From positions 13,224,001 to 13,288,000 of the forward strand of contig OY754469.1 of assembly GCA_963575645.1 (NCBI GenBank): a DNA stretch of 64,000 nucleotides, in the 5' to 3' direction. This document shows positions 22,860 through 33,779 of this stretch, in pieces. Each line of letters opens with the position of its first letter. The stretch's first letter is position 1. This DNA is from Xanthostigma xanthostigma (lineage: Eukaryota > Arthropoda > Insecta > Raphidioptera > Raphidiidae). Made by a program: the position numbers and the translations under genes. The notes below the pieces were generated by a model, which was given only the letters and a program-made list of their open reading frames with translations, was not told the DNA's origin and ran no database searches.

Positions 22860-23248
22860 CAGGGCTGCCCAACCTATTAGTAGATGCGATCTACTTTTTT
22901 TTAAATAGTGTCATCGCGATCTACCAATATGCGGGAAAAAATAAAAATCGCAAATATAGAAAGTTTATTAAACATTTAAGCGTGAACAAAAATTATACAA
23001 TATCGAGTATAGTCATATAAAAAAATAAAGAAACAAAATTAGGAATATAAAGAAGTAATTCTAATGAGATCGCTGACACTGTCCAGATTTGGCAATATTT
23101 TCAAAGGCGGGACTAAACGATGAAAGAGCTAATCGTAAACATTGGTTGTAAACATTTTTGGATATTAGAATAGATAAAGTATAAAGATCTACTTAAAATT
23201 ACACCGTGATCGACCGGTAGATCGCGATCGACTGGTTGGGCACCCCTG
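22860..23248. mobile_element. hAT MITE (CAGGGCTGCCCAACC ends)
   Basis: The ends CAGGGCTGCCCAACC and GGTTGGGCACCCCTG form inverted repeats. The flanks GTATACAT (22852-22859) and GTATGCAT (23249-23256) are an 8-bp target duplication with one mismatch. GATCTAC / GTAGATCGCGATCG motifs near both ends are typical of hAT subtermini. 389 bp, noncoding. Confidence 0.85.
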
Positions 23249-23380
23249 GTATGCATTATACATACTAGTTATTCTATGATTATAGGATTTCAGATAACTA
23301 TCTGCTCGACCCTGTTTCGCCCGATTGCAAATCGAATTGATTCTTAGTTGAATTGAAATCAAGTTTATATAAAAAAAATT

Positions 23381-23621
23381 AAAAATGTGTTACGAGAACG
23401 CATTACGGAAGTGAAACTTCTAGTTGTAAATCATTCGATTGCATTAGGACAAGTGGAAAAAAATGTGTTAGGAGACAGTTTCACGTTCAGATTAACTTGT
23501 ATAGACGAAATATCTGAACGTCAAACTATCTCGAAACACATTTTTTCCACTTGTCCAAATGCAGTATGTTTGCAATTAGAAGTTTCACGTCTGTAATTCG
23601 TTCTCGTAACACATTTTTAAT
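23381..23621. repeat. Long imperfect hairpin, ~105-bp arms
   Basis: The left arm begins AATGTGTTACGAGAACGCAT and the right arm ends ATTCGTTCTCGTAACACATT. Matching continues through GAAACTTCTA.TTG, GGACAAGTGGAAAAAA and GTTCAGAT, at roughly 85% by eye. A 69-codon open frame spans the hairpin because both arms happen to be open. Probably a foldback element in older repeat DNA. Confidence 0.65.
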
Positions 23622-23762
23622 TTTTTTGCAGGTTTACTGCAAATATAAACGCAAGCAGACAACAAAATTTTCACAGGTTACTGCAAATATTGTTTTTTAT
23701 TTTCGCAAATTTTATATATGACAGGTATACTTAAAAAAATAAAAAAACACATAAAAATAACA

Positions 23763-23820
23763 AATCGAACCCGGGCCGGTCGCGTGGTATGCCAGCATTC
23801 TTCCACTGAGCTACCAATGC
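23763..23820 (-). tRNA. tRNA-Gly-like pseudogene
   Basis: Minus strand: GCATTGGTAGCTCAGTGG (acceptor, box A), then GAATGCTGGCATACCACGCG (the anticodon position reads ACC) and a CCCGGGTTCGATT B-box half. The first half strongly resembles tRNA-Gly, but the 3' side of the T stem and the acceptor are lost. A relic or SINE/transposon head is likely. Confidence 0.55.
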
Positions 23821-24704
23821 TTACAAATAATCATTGTTTATGTAGGGTTACTCATTGTACAATTTCGTGACAAATACCGTTACATAGGGAAACCTATTTC
23901 GTTACAGAGGAATACGAGTTTACCCCCGTTTTAAAAAGAATTATTCACTTCAAAAATACGACATGATAACTTAACAAAATACAAATGTTAGAGAATTTTA
24001 TTTCAATTACCGTACGAATTTATGTCCGCCACAAAAAATGTTGGGTGAGCTAACTAAAATAATTCAAGTAGAAAACTGACACGAATGTAACACCATCCGT
24101 GCGTGGAATATTGGGTATTACACTTCAGGAGGGTGCGTGCCTTGCGATAACGACTTACATTGAAGGTTTGACCGACGCACCTTTGCCTTACTGCCTTATG
24201 ACGCATGGAGAAACAGATTCTGTTCACTGAATAAAATGATACTAGAATTTTTTTAAATCAATTTTATCATTGACAGTTCCTATACAAAACCTGTCAACGC
24301 GCATATTTACAATTATTTTTTACACGACTACCAACAGTATTTCATGCCCGAATAGCGATAGTAAAATGACCCATTTCGCACTAGTACGTAAAGTGACACA
24401 AAACGATGCGATCTTGCCACCCCAACAGTAATTTCCATTAGCGATCTGTTAATTAATGCTATAAGATGAACAGAGAGAGCATGCGAATCAAAGCAGGCAC
24501 AGTTTATGTCAACAACTCAAATGAAATGCAATATGGCTGCACACACAGAATACGACAGCTGTCAGAAATATATTATTATAAAGTGAAAATCAGCTATTTT
24601 ATAAGGAGGTATGTGCAAAAAATTACACTCGTTTTTCAATATGTTGAAACTGGCATTATGCTTTACATTCTATTTTGTATACCCCATTATGCATATAATC
24701 TATA
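23821..24704. other. Spacer with a less AT-rich unique part (24.08-24.48 kb)
   Basis: No gene recognised. The stretch 24080-24240 has more G+C and is not matched elsewhere in the window. An 82-codon frame at 24466-24714 has no recognisable motif. Confidence 0.35.
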
Positions 24705-24708
24705 TAGT

Positions 24709-25077
24709 ATATAAAACAAAGTCACTCCGCCGAATCTGTATGTCTGAACGCGATACACTCAAAAACTACCGAACGGATTTTCATACGGTTTTCACTAATA
24801 GAAAGAGCGATAAACGAGGAAGGTTTTTGTGTACAATTTGTAAATATTTTGTACAAAAACAACAGTGTTTTGTCAAAAAACAACTTTCGTACCATGTAGC
24901 GACATCAGGTAGAATTTGTTCAAAGCAATTCAGACATTTCTGTGCTGTAGTCATTTTCATGTACACGTCCTTAATGAAATACATTTTGCAGGATTTTCCG
25001 ATAACACAAAATATATCTATCTAGATATATACCTATAAAAAGAACAGTTTTGCACCCGGGTGAAACCGGGCCGCTAG
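24709..25077 (+). mobile_element. Helitron-like repeat with intact 3' end
   Basis: Starts ATAAAACAAAGTCACTCCGC and contains CGATACACTCAAAAACTACC and AAAGAGCGATAAACGAGGAA. It ends TTTTGCACCCGGGTGAAACC, then GGGCCGCTAG before T. The CCCGG...CCGGG hairpin a few bases before CTAG-T fits Helitrons. Open frames over it are not considered real. Confidence 0.65.
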
Positions 25078-25648
25078 TATAATCTAAAATTATTGGATTA
25101 AATTGCGCTGTTTTTCTGAAACAATTTTGTTCATAAGATTGTTTATGACTTAAATGTCTTTTAAATCGTAACCATTTTCAAAACGCAATATTCAAACATT
25201 AAGTAGACAAAGAAAATCTCCGTACTTGAGTTGATCTTGGAACCGAGTCCACAATTACATCTAGAGGGGGGCACTAAGTATTAACGTCAAAAGTGCCCGA
25301 TTTTTTCATCCAGCTCAAAACTTTAAATGTTTTTTTCTTTTAACGAACGTCGCACAAATAGGCACATTTCCAATTTTATAGAAAACGATGTCTGAACATT
25401 CAGTGTGTCAGACAAGAAGAAATCTTTGTACAGACGACTCGTATAGTAATCTGATATCGTATGCAATAAAAATAAACGGTGCGGTACCTTTTCCGGTTAG
25501 AAATGTAATGTCTACCGACTATTAGTATTCGTGATGTCAATTCCACTATTTTATTGCAACTGGCTATCTAGTTCTTATATGGAAACAGTTACTACAGTCA
25601 GTGACGTAACAACAGGGTGACATGACTAGCAAAAATCTACGGCTTCAG
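25078..25648. other. Spacer, no feature recognised
   Basis: No gene or repeat was recognised. Confidence 0.4.
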
Positions 25649-25649
25649 A

Positions 25650-26010
25650 GGATATCCATTGAATTCACAATCTTAAAAAATCCTAAGCTCTAAAAATATG
25701 TTTTCGAGTGCGCAAGATCCGAATAAGACATTATTATTTTATACAGGGTGACACCTTCCAACATTACCTAGTTTTCGATTATTTTTTCTATTTCTAAAAA
25801 AAAGCACACAAGTTGAACATGGAATGTGATTTCAATGGATATCCCTATATTTAAAATCACGCTCAACATATCTGTAGCTAAAAATCTATTGGTTATTAGG
25901 CTGTGCGTCCATGGACACTTTTTCTTAGTGACCTTTAAACTATAAAATAAAACCATTTATGATCAATTTAATCGAGAACCAAATCCCATAAGATTTGTGC
26001 GGGGTCCTTT
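25650..26010 (+). mobile_element. Family F partial copy
   Basis: Shares GATATCCATT...ATTCACAATC, ATACAGGGTGACA.CTTCCAA, CTGTAGCTAAAAATCTATTG and the right end TTGTGCGGGGTCCTTT with the full copy at 4.25 kb. The outer left arm is missing. Confidence 0.7.
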
Positions 26011-26365
26011 GTACAGCGACCTTATAAAAAGCAGCGTTTCGAGATTCCGAAACAGGAACTGCGTAATTTTCTAGTGGTATTCTGTAATAATGTATATATA
26101 ATATATATATATACGTATGTATTCATGGCATGTATATTTGTCCTGTTTGCGCCAGAAACATTGAATTCAAAAGACCAATTGGAGCGTGTTTGAAGTAATT
26201 TGCTATATGGGACATACCGCGGGTGAATGGACGCTGACTGCTTTATCGGTCAAGTGATGTCGTGTTCCATGCTGGACATTCGGAACGGGGCAGGTAAGGG
26301 TTCGCAATAAAAATGGCATTAATGATAACCAATAAAGAGCAAGTTTACATGCCGCGAGCTACCAA
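26011..26365. other. Spacer with AT microsatellite
   Basis: An imperfect TA run lies at 26092-26115. The rest is a mixed-composition unique sequence without a gene. Confidence 0.4.
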
Positions 26366-26950
26366 CTGTTAAACTGAACATACTGTTACACGCTCCCCGT
26401 TGCGACGACAAAGAATTTCGTGAGACAACAATCGGCTCGTCATTCTAACAATGACACACATATTGTTGTCTAACAACAATCGGCTTGTCATTCTAACAAT
26501 TATACACAGATTGTTGTGGGGCAACAACAATCGACTTGTTGTTCTAACAATATGCGTAGGTAAAAAGGGCCATGTTGTCAAATTCCAGACAACAATGAAT
26601 GCAAGAAAGGAAAGAACGATCCAGCGCATATATAAACCACGGAATAGCTCAGTGGACAGGCAGTCATACATTGTGCTTCATCGAGCGAACAATCGACATA
26701 AATCGACAGTCAATATAATGAAAAGTACTGAGGTAACTGCAGACATAAATAAATATGTAAGTAGGCAGTCATACATGGTGTTTCATCGAGTGTGCAAACG
26801 ACATAAATTGACAGTTAGTACCGTGAGCAGTACTGAGGTAACTGCTAAGATAAATAAATGAACTGTGTAAATCATGTGTATATAGTTAATAAATAAGTGT
26901 GCTAAATAAATTGCGGTGTGTTCCTGTGTTGTAAATATTTTGTGTACATA
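26366..26950 (+). repeat. Block of two tandem arrays; possible LTR-like fossil
   Basis: First array: CAACAATCGGCTCGTCATTC-type units at 26426, 26474 and 26525 (48-51 bp). Second array: two 105-bp units starting CAGTCATACATTGTG at 26661 and 26766. A TATATAAA box-like string lies at about 26629, with AATAAATAAG and GTAAATAAAT signals downstream, and the block begins TGTTACACGC. This layout resembles a solo long terminal repeat, but no primer site, second copy or target duplication was seen. A 136-codon frame spans it without recognisable motifs. Confidence 0.4.
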
Positions 26951-27409
26951 AAAAGTGACTTTGTATTCTTTTATTTCATTAGTTCAAATTATTGTTTTGT
27001 TTCTGTTACGTTATAAAGAGGTACTTTTGTTTGTGTGTAGCTGTTTCGTTGAAGTTTCACTATTGTAAATAAATATTTTCCATCACGAACTATAGAACAG
27101 TTTTGTTAGAATACGATATACGATCATACCTCGCTTTATGTAAAGACATCTCACGTTTGGTAAATAAATAAAGGACATTTGTAAAAAGATTTCATTCTTA
27201 TTTTCAACATAAGTTTCTATCTGACCGGTTTTTTGCAGTTCGTCCCATATAATAAATTTAAGACATTAAAAAAGTCCTTCCAATGCAGTCTGCGAATAAA
27301 GACGCTAGTTTTATTTAATAATATAGTTTCATTTATTATTTTAAAGAAAAACTTCTTTGGCAACACCACGCTTTTTTAATTTCTTCGTGTAACGCATACA
27401 TCGTTTTAT
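26951..27409. other. Spacer, no feature recognised
   Basis: AT-rich; no gene or repeat was recognised. Confidence 0.4.
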
Positions 27410-28134
27410 GCCCATATTCACCGAACACTAGATAGAAGTTACTAATCTTGGAACAAATTTATTCGTTAGAATAAAATTTACTTTCAATTCACCAAGCAAT
27501 ATATCAGGTAGAAAAGTTTGTTAAAGAATAAATATACAGTGTACTATGGTCTTTGCTCTTTTTCTTGAATATTTTGACGTTCACGGTTCACCCAAAAGTC
27601 CAACCGATGGCCTTAGTGTAAACGTAAAAAAAGTTTCATAAAATAATAATGTTTTATCCTAACCCAGTTGTACATAAAACTTCTAACTTTAATGTTTTAC
27701 AACTATGTATAGTGTATATGTTACGGTTAATACAAGAAAGTAGTTTATTCGCGAATTAACCGGCTAATACTCGAATTAACCAACGTCAAGGATTGGTTAA
27801 TTTGGGTAATTAGCCGATTAATTCGCGTATTAACTACTTTCTTGTATTGACCGTAACATATACACTTCACAAAAGTTTAATAAAGAACACTTAAATAAAT
27901 TCACAAGAGCAACTGTAGATATAATACGGTACGTTTATAGGTTAGGTATTATGAGCTATGTGGCGGCCATTATTATTTTATCAGGCGAAAATATATTTAT
28001 ACCCTAAAAGTAATATTTATACCTGGAGTAAACATAATTATGTTTGGTGAATTGAATTATCGCTATTTATTCGAAGGAATAGCTACCTGAAGAACAACCT
28101 GAATAAATAACTATTTACGTTCGGTGAATATGGC
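27410..28134 (+). mobile_element. Family C copy 2, interrupted
   Basis: The terminal repeats GCCCATATTCACCGAAC and GTTCGGTGAATATGGCC are present. The interior matches 57.16-57.70 kb, except that a ~160-bp palindromic element sits in it at about 27709-27872. Nonautonomous DNA transposon; superfamily unassigned because no target duplication is clear. Confidence 0.75.
27709..27872. mobile_element. Palindromic MITE nested in family C
   Basis: The arms GTGTATATGTTACGGTTAAT and ATTGACCGTAACATATACAC, with AAGAAAGTAGTT...CGCGAATTAA inside, pair over about 70 bp with a short unpaired apex. The segment is absent from the same place in the family C copy at 57.2 kb. No clear target duplication. Confidence 0.7.
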
Positions 28135-29172
28135 CATTAGCAAGGCATTTATTGTAGTGCTGTTTGATTCATAACGTTTTTAGTTGTTTTTCCTCTGGTG
28201 TAGAGACTTATGTTAAAAATTGTTTTTCTTTGTTTTCACTGTATTTAAGTTTAAATTGTATTCTCTCTCGTTTGGTATTAACGGATTAGAAACTAGGTTT
28301 TTCGACTTAAGACACCAAAGATGTATTTTCCGGCTTCGCTCACGTGCGTGTTACTATTTACTTGCGGATTAATTTTGAAGGCTAGTTTTGACCGAAAATT
28401 TAAACAAATTCAAATTAACCGTTTTGACGTAAGAATTTTAATAACGCTCAAAAACATATCTCAAATAAATTAATTTAATATAATATGCGGTATAAAGCAA
28501 CTGTTAGCTGAAGTAATAAGACATTTATTTGGTGAAATTCTTGTCTCAAATAACAAGCAATCACAAACCCTGTCGGCGAGTACACAGTGTCTAATGGACT
28601 TGTACGTGTACAGTGTGAATGAATAGATCGTACTACAGTCTTGGATAACATTTTTTAAGTAAAACTTCTATATTCATTGGACCATGCGAGTATAAAGGTT
28701 AAAACACCGAATCTCCGCGGCCTGCAAAGCAAAGCGTGCGACACAAAAAAAACAGTTTTTTTCAAAATAAGAAACTTTCTAGTATAAGAACCTTTTGCAG
28801 AAGCTCGTATCTCCGAAACTAAACGAGATACTGGGTTCCGAATGGCCGGAACCGATTCAGCTTGACTTTTTCTATAAATTTGGTTAATACCAAACGAGCC
28901 AAAAACCGTTTGGTGTCGTAAAAAGTATAGCACATTTGTAAAACGCATGAAAACAAAAAGATTTGCGATATTTGGAAAAATATCAATTCTTTTAGATATG
29001 CTTAACAATAACGTGTCTGATAGAAAAAAGTACGCTGAATCGATAAGGTCATAGCGCAAATCCGTATCTCGTATAGTTTAGAAGTTATGACGGTTTTAAA
29101 CTATAAATTTTGAGCATGTTAGACTTCTGGAACGTTAACTACAAGGTTCGTTTTTGTAAGCCGTAGTGATTT
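28135..29172. other. Spacer; 28.65-29.10 kb looks like an old repeat body
   Basis: A 134-codon minus-strand frame (28655-29059) has no recognisable domain. The plus-strand text (ATCTCCGAAACTAAACGAGA; GTTTAGAAGTTATGACGG) resembles the untranslated wording of insect repeats, so coding is doubtful. Confidence 0.35.
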
Positions 29173-29186
29173 ATAAAAATTGATAA

Positions 29187-29199
29187 TATAATAATAGTA

Positions 29200-29271
<72 letters not shown>

Positions 29272-29568
29272 CGTTTAACGTTCGTTTCTCGATTTTATGT
29301 CATAACAGACGCCATTTGCACCTTTACTATTTTCCATCTATCACACTTCCTATTATTTTTCTACATTTATAAACTTTCACATAATTTATTATTATAGCAA
29401 TGGACGAATGAAGAAATTTTTAGGACATTAGGATAAGCACAGGAATTTTAGAGGTAATCGGCAATGACCTTGAATAAGGAAACATCTTGATTTTTATTGA
29501 GGAAACCATGGAAAACCTCATCAATATGACCGGTACACGAATTACCGTTTCTCCGCGAAAGGCAGCAG
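29187..29568 (-). mobile_element. tRNA-derived SINE, 5'-truncated, with perfect target duplication
   Basis: The body matches the full SINE at 53.88 kb on the opposite strand (GGACGAATGAAG, ATTAGGATAAG, CCGGTACACGAATTACCG), but the tRNA-like head is absent. The tail is an expanded (ATT)n tract, about 25 units, at 29195-29270. ATAAAAATTGATAA at 29173-29186 and 29569-29582 is a perfect 14-bp target duplication, so the truncation arose at insertion. Confidence 0.85.
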
Positions 29569-29582
29569 ATAAAAATTGATAA

Positions 29583-30111
29583 AAACACAACATTCTTTTT
29601 AGAAAAGTCTAAAATATTTATCCACTTGCGTATCACTCAACAGTTGCTGTATATAAAAATTCTATACATTTTCTGTATACATCGATATATTATATAAAGC
29701 GTCAAGACAGATTGATTGCTGCTGCACATTTATTTTGCTTTTTCCGACAAACACAAAAACCCGCATTAAGGACTGTCGTTTTTTTCCAATAAAAGCCAAG
29801 CATTAATGTTTAGCTGAAAACCATATGAATTGCATAAATATTTTTTTTTTTTTGATAAAATGTGAAATATTCAAATCTTTGATTAGCGTCTGATTGCTCT
29901 TCAATAAATAAAATGTTTTAATTGTTACACTTTCATTCAAAACAGTTCGTAGTAGTATAGTAAATTCTAGATTGTATACAAAACAAAATTTTAATATCAT
30001 TTTGATTGCAAGTTATTGCTTGTTTATTGTTTGTACATCGATATCCTAACAAAATTAATTACATTTTTAATTTATGTATCTTTAAATTATGGTTTTGTTT
30101 TCTCTTTATAT
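29583..30111. other. AT-rich spacer
   Basis: No feature recognised. Confidence 0.4.
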
Positions 30112-30350
30112 GTTACTAGTGATCTGGTCCGACTTCGCCCGAATTTGTAGATTGCCAACGTTTTTTCGTCGACTAACGTTGCAAAATTGGTCTCCACGAA
30201 AATTGATTTTATTTAACACGATAATAATATATAGCCCATGTTCATCCCGAAGGTTCATTCTAAATTTTGGTGAAAAAAATTTTATAATCAGATGAGTAGT
30301 TTCGGAGATCACCCTTTGCATATACACAAATTCATTTTATTATTATATTG
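30112..30350 (-). mobile_element. Helitron-like 3' region (CGGGCGAAGTCGGACC type)
   Basis: Minus-strand end TTCGGGCGAAGTCGGACCAG then ATCACTAGT. The interior contains AAATTTTATAATCAGATGAG and a TTTCGGAGATCA block common in such repeats. Related ends occur near 53.76, 61.17 and 61.29 kb. The 5' end is uncertain. Confidence 0.45.
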
Positions 30351-30439
30351 GTATACACTTATTTTTTTTCTTTTCTAATTTTAATCAATTTCTTTTCTAA
30401 TTTTAATTTTAATCAAGTCGAGAGATATAACTTTAATAA

Positions 30440-31252
30440 TAAGAATAATAATGCGTTTAACGTTCGTTTCTCGGCTATGTCATAACAGACGCCATTCGCA
30501 CCATTACTATTTTCCATTTACCATACTTCCCTTTATTTTCTACATTTTTAAACTTCCACTTAATTAATAACAATGAGCGAATGAAGGAATTTTAGGACAT
30601 TAGGATAATGTAGGCAAACGTTGAGCATAGAAGTTTGACAGGTAAATCGGCCATGGTCTTGAATAAGGAACCATTCCAATTAAGAGTATTCGTCCCTGCA
30701 AATACCCCCTGCACCCTTCATCTCAAATCTTTTTCCCTCGCCTAAAGACGGTTCGCGCTCTCCCGACGCTATTTTTAAAGCTAGAGTGTTCTGGTAAACG
30801 CCAAATGAAAGATAAAGAATCAGACTACAGATCCTTCCGGCGAATTTTTTGAAAAAAAAAATCCTGAAAAAACTTACAACCTTTTAAAAAAAATAATAAG
30901 TTACGTAATATTTCACACGTAGGCGAGACTGTTTTTCAAAAAATTCGCCTGAAGGATCTGTAGTCTGATTCTTTGTCTTTCATTTGGCGTTTACCAGAAC
31001 CCTCTAGCTTTAAAAATAGCCGTTTTTAGGCGAGGGGAAAAGATTTGAGATGAAGGTTGCAGGGACGAATACTCTTAACTGGATTTATTGAAGGAAACAA
31101 TGGAAAACCTCAAGAAGATGGCCGGTACAGATATTACCGTTTCTCGGCAAGAGGCAACTGGAAAAAAGTTCCAGCCACATCTGCCCCCGCCAGAATTCGA
31201 ACCCGGTACTCCCCAAATGCGAGTCTAGTGCTCTCACCACTATGCCACCCAG
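30440..31252 (-). mobile_element. tRNA-derived SINE, near full length, split by a MITE
   Basis: The tail side is at 30440 (AATAATGCGTTTAACG) and the head at about 31180-31252. On the minus strand the head has a box A-like GGGTGGCATAGTGGTGAG and a B box CCGGGTTCGAATTC. The body is interrupted between GGAACCATTCCAA and CTGGATTTATTG by the TTAA-flanked element 30684-31074. Open frames over the head are repeat-derived. Confidence 0.85.
30684..31074. mobile_element. TTAA-flanked foldback MITE (piggyBac-like target) nested in the SINE
   Basis: The ends GAGTATTCGTCCCTGCA and TGCAGGGACGAATACTC are perfect inverted repeats, flanked by TTAA at 30680-30683 and 31075-31078. The arms continue for about 190 bp (CTTCATCTCAAATCTTTT, CGCCAAATGAAAGA, TCAGACTACAGATCCTT and their complements). 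Removing one TTAA plus the element restores SINE sequence. 391 bp, noncoding. Confidence 0.9.
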
Positions 31253-31255
31253 CTC

Positions 31256-31838
31256 GATAACCTGTCTTAATGTCTATTAAAATGTACTGAAGAAAATAAA
31301 TATTACTGTTCTTGAAAACTTTATCAACGTTAATTGAACTTATTAAATTTAGGAAATTTCTTCTTGTGTGAGTAATTGAAAACAACACATCAACGATAAA
31401 ATAGTTACAGTTGAAAAAAAAAACTGTTTTGTTAAAACAACTGAACGGGCGATGTGATGCTGTTCACTGTCCTATACAATAATATTATTATTTTCGAAAA
31501 TAGCGTTTCAATGGGAGATGCGTATACATTGAGTACTTATATACATCATACCACTTGTCACATAAAATAATATTTGGAGTTTTTTCACAATGAGTCATGT
31601 ACAAGGGGCGTTTTAAATGTAATAATAACAAAAATAGTGAATGCCAGATGGTTCAATGCCAACTTTTAATAAGTATATAAATTAAACTTTTATTGGAAAA
31701 AATAAATATTTTCATTTTAAAAGAAATATGAAAAAAAAACTCAGGTCTCAGAACGAAACCCTGCCGACAATATATTGTATTTGCTATTACAGATAGTGTA
31801 GCTTTATTATGTGAACTAAATTTTATTTTTGGCTGAAC
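31256..31838. other. Spacer, no feature recognised
   Basis: AT-rich; nothing recognised. Confidence 0.4.
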
Positions 31839-31839
31839 T

Positions 31840-32065
31840 AACTAACATTGTCTGTGTATCATTGTTTTCTTTTTTTGGCATCTTTGTCGAATAATACATT
31901 CCTACATGTTTATCACTACATATTTGCTGTATTTTTATAGACCTCTATAAGTGAGAAAAGCCACTCCAGTACCTCTATAAGCTAGAAACTCGGGTTAGTG
32001 AAAAATCTCCATAAGCGAAAAAGAGATCGCGGTCCCTTGAACTCCCGCTTATCCAGGTTCGACTG
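31840..32065 (+). mobile_element. Tigger/pogo-like MITE fragment (right end)
   Basis: Shares ATACATTCCTACATGTTTAT, CTCTATAAG...CTAGAAACTCG, AAAAGAGATCGCGGTCC and the end TTATCCAGGTTCGACTG-TA with 6956-7424. The left end is not recognisable. Confidence 0.65.
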
Positions 32066-32850
32066 TATATATGTTCTGTACTAACGGATATTATGTTTTA
32101 CTTTAGTGGACAACAAGTTTTAAAAATGATTAACCGTTCGACTTTTTACAAATGAATATGCGCTATTAGTATGATTTGAGGCATACCAAAACATAAGAAA
32201 TATTATGTTCAATTCCCTAATGAATTGAAATGAGATGTATAAGTAAATAATAATAAAGATATAAACTAATAATAAAAAACAAATACAGTATGACAAATCT
32301 ACTCACTAGATCATCGTCATTCGGGCACTTTATTCAACCCCAATAGACAAAAAAATGGTAAATAAATAGGGTAAAGATCACATACACAGGATGTCCCAGA
32401 CATGATTCCCGAGGCCAGTGTTTCAGTTAGTGAGTCATCGACGATGTTTCGGTATAGGCACGAGATGCAACATTCAACTTTAATAACGTGCTTTTAAGAG
32501 CTTCTTTATATGTGTGTAATGGAATCTTTCAAATTAATTTTCACGCACATTCAAATGTCTGAATAATTTGAAATTGTGCAGACGTGTTATGAACTCATGA
32601 CAATACAATAATTTGTATAAATAGACATATAAGTCATTTATATAAATTGATTATTTTACTTGGAAAATTACAGTAAGCAGACTAACGAGCCATTTATTGC
32701 TGTACCTCCTGCATATAATTTATTTTTTTTAAAAGTCATTTTCATTTTAAGCTTATTATATCGAGTTGGGGGAAATCCTATGTCGCTGTTGAACAAAACC
32801 ATTATATTTAAAAAATATTTTTTACTTTTTAATTCACACGCTATAAAAAC
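32066..32850. other. Spacer, no gene recognised
   Basis: Overlapping 68- and 75-codon frames on opposite strands (32660-32895) have no recognisable motif. Confidence 0.35.
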
Positions 32851-32854
32851 GTGT

Positions 32855-33577
32855 TTTTTGACGTGATAACGTCTTATAAATTGATGAATCACCAATATTA
32901 TGATGAATCACCAATATTATAAATTGATAAAACACCGGCTGCATGTACGAAAAAGTGTAACGTAACGTTCCTAACGTTCGTAACGCATAACGCATAACGC
33001 GTAGCGTTCCGCCTGACCCTGTGCGTGCTTTTTGCTAATTTCTCGCTCAATTTAAATCAGATCGGTTTGAAACCAGTCTTAAACGAAAGAGGAGAACATT
33101 TTACATAGATTTCGTATAACAGAATTTGCCTAAACAGTTTTTTTATACAAATTTATATAGAAAAATATTTTATACAAATTTATATAGAAAAATAGCTGTA
33201 TAAATGCATTGTTGTCTATTGCATGGCGCGCGCGCGACACGGTCGGTCGTCTTTGTTTGCCGTACATGGAAATTAGAAAATAACGTATGTCTTGTCTTAA
33301 CATGAAAACGGCTGCATTTCTAATGTTTATTTTTTGACATTAGTATTTTGTGATTTGCAAAGCCTTCTAAGTTAACTATTGGAATAACTAATTATTATTA
33401 GAACATAATACTTTGTAAGTTGCAAACGTCACTTTTGACATTTCTTATCATTCCTACACCAAGGATAAGCGGATTGAAACCAAATTTTGGGAGATTTAGG
33501 TTATGTATTACGGAATACGTTATCACGTAAAACTATCGTCCGTAAACCGACTTTACAGACAACCAATTTTTTTTAGT
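32855..33577 (+). mobile_element. Family K copy 1
   Basis: Starts TTTTTTGACGTGATAACGTC and ends GTTATCACGTAAAACTATCG followed by GTAAACCGACTTTACAGACA. GACGTGATAACGT near the left end is the inverted partner of ACGTTATCACGT near the right. Internal blocks TCAGATCGGTTTGAAACC and AGAGGAGAACATTTTACA match 62.43-63.33 kb inverted. This copy has an extra ~95-bp CG-containing segment (about 33206-33300) and lacks a ~350-bp block found in copy 2. Confidence 0.75.
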
Positions 33578-33779
33578 TAAATTTTTTCCATGAATAGGAC
33601 GATATGTGTTTTTTAGCTATGCAATAAAAAATTAAACATACAATACAATTATATACGAATATTAAAATCAAGTAGTCATGAACTTAGTATATATTGTAAA
33701 GTACTTATAATTACATTTATGTCGAAAATTTTGTGACATAACACTAATATTTTATTACATAGTTAAAAAGAGAGTAAAA

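Noticed and set aside
26451-26861. 136-codon open frame
   Set aside because: It runs through two tandem arrays; its repeats follow DNA periods and it has no start context or domain.
28655-29059. 134-codon minus-strand open frame
   Set aside because: No recognisable domain. The opposite strand reads like the noncoding body of an insect repeat.
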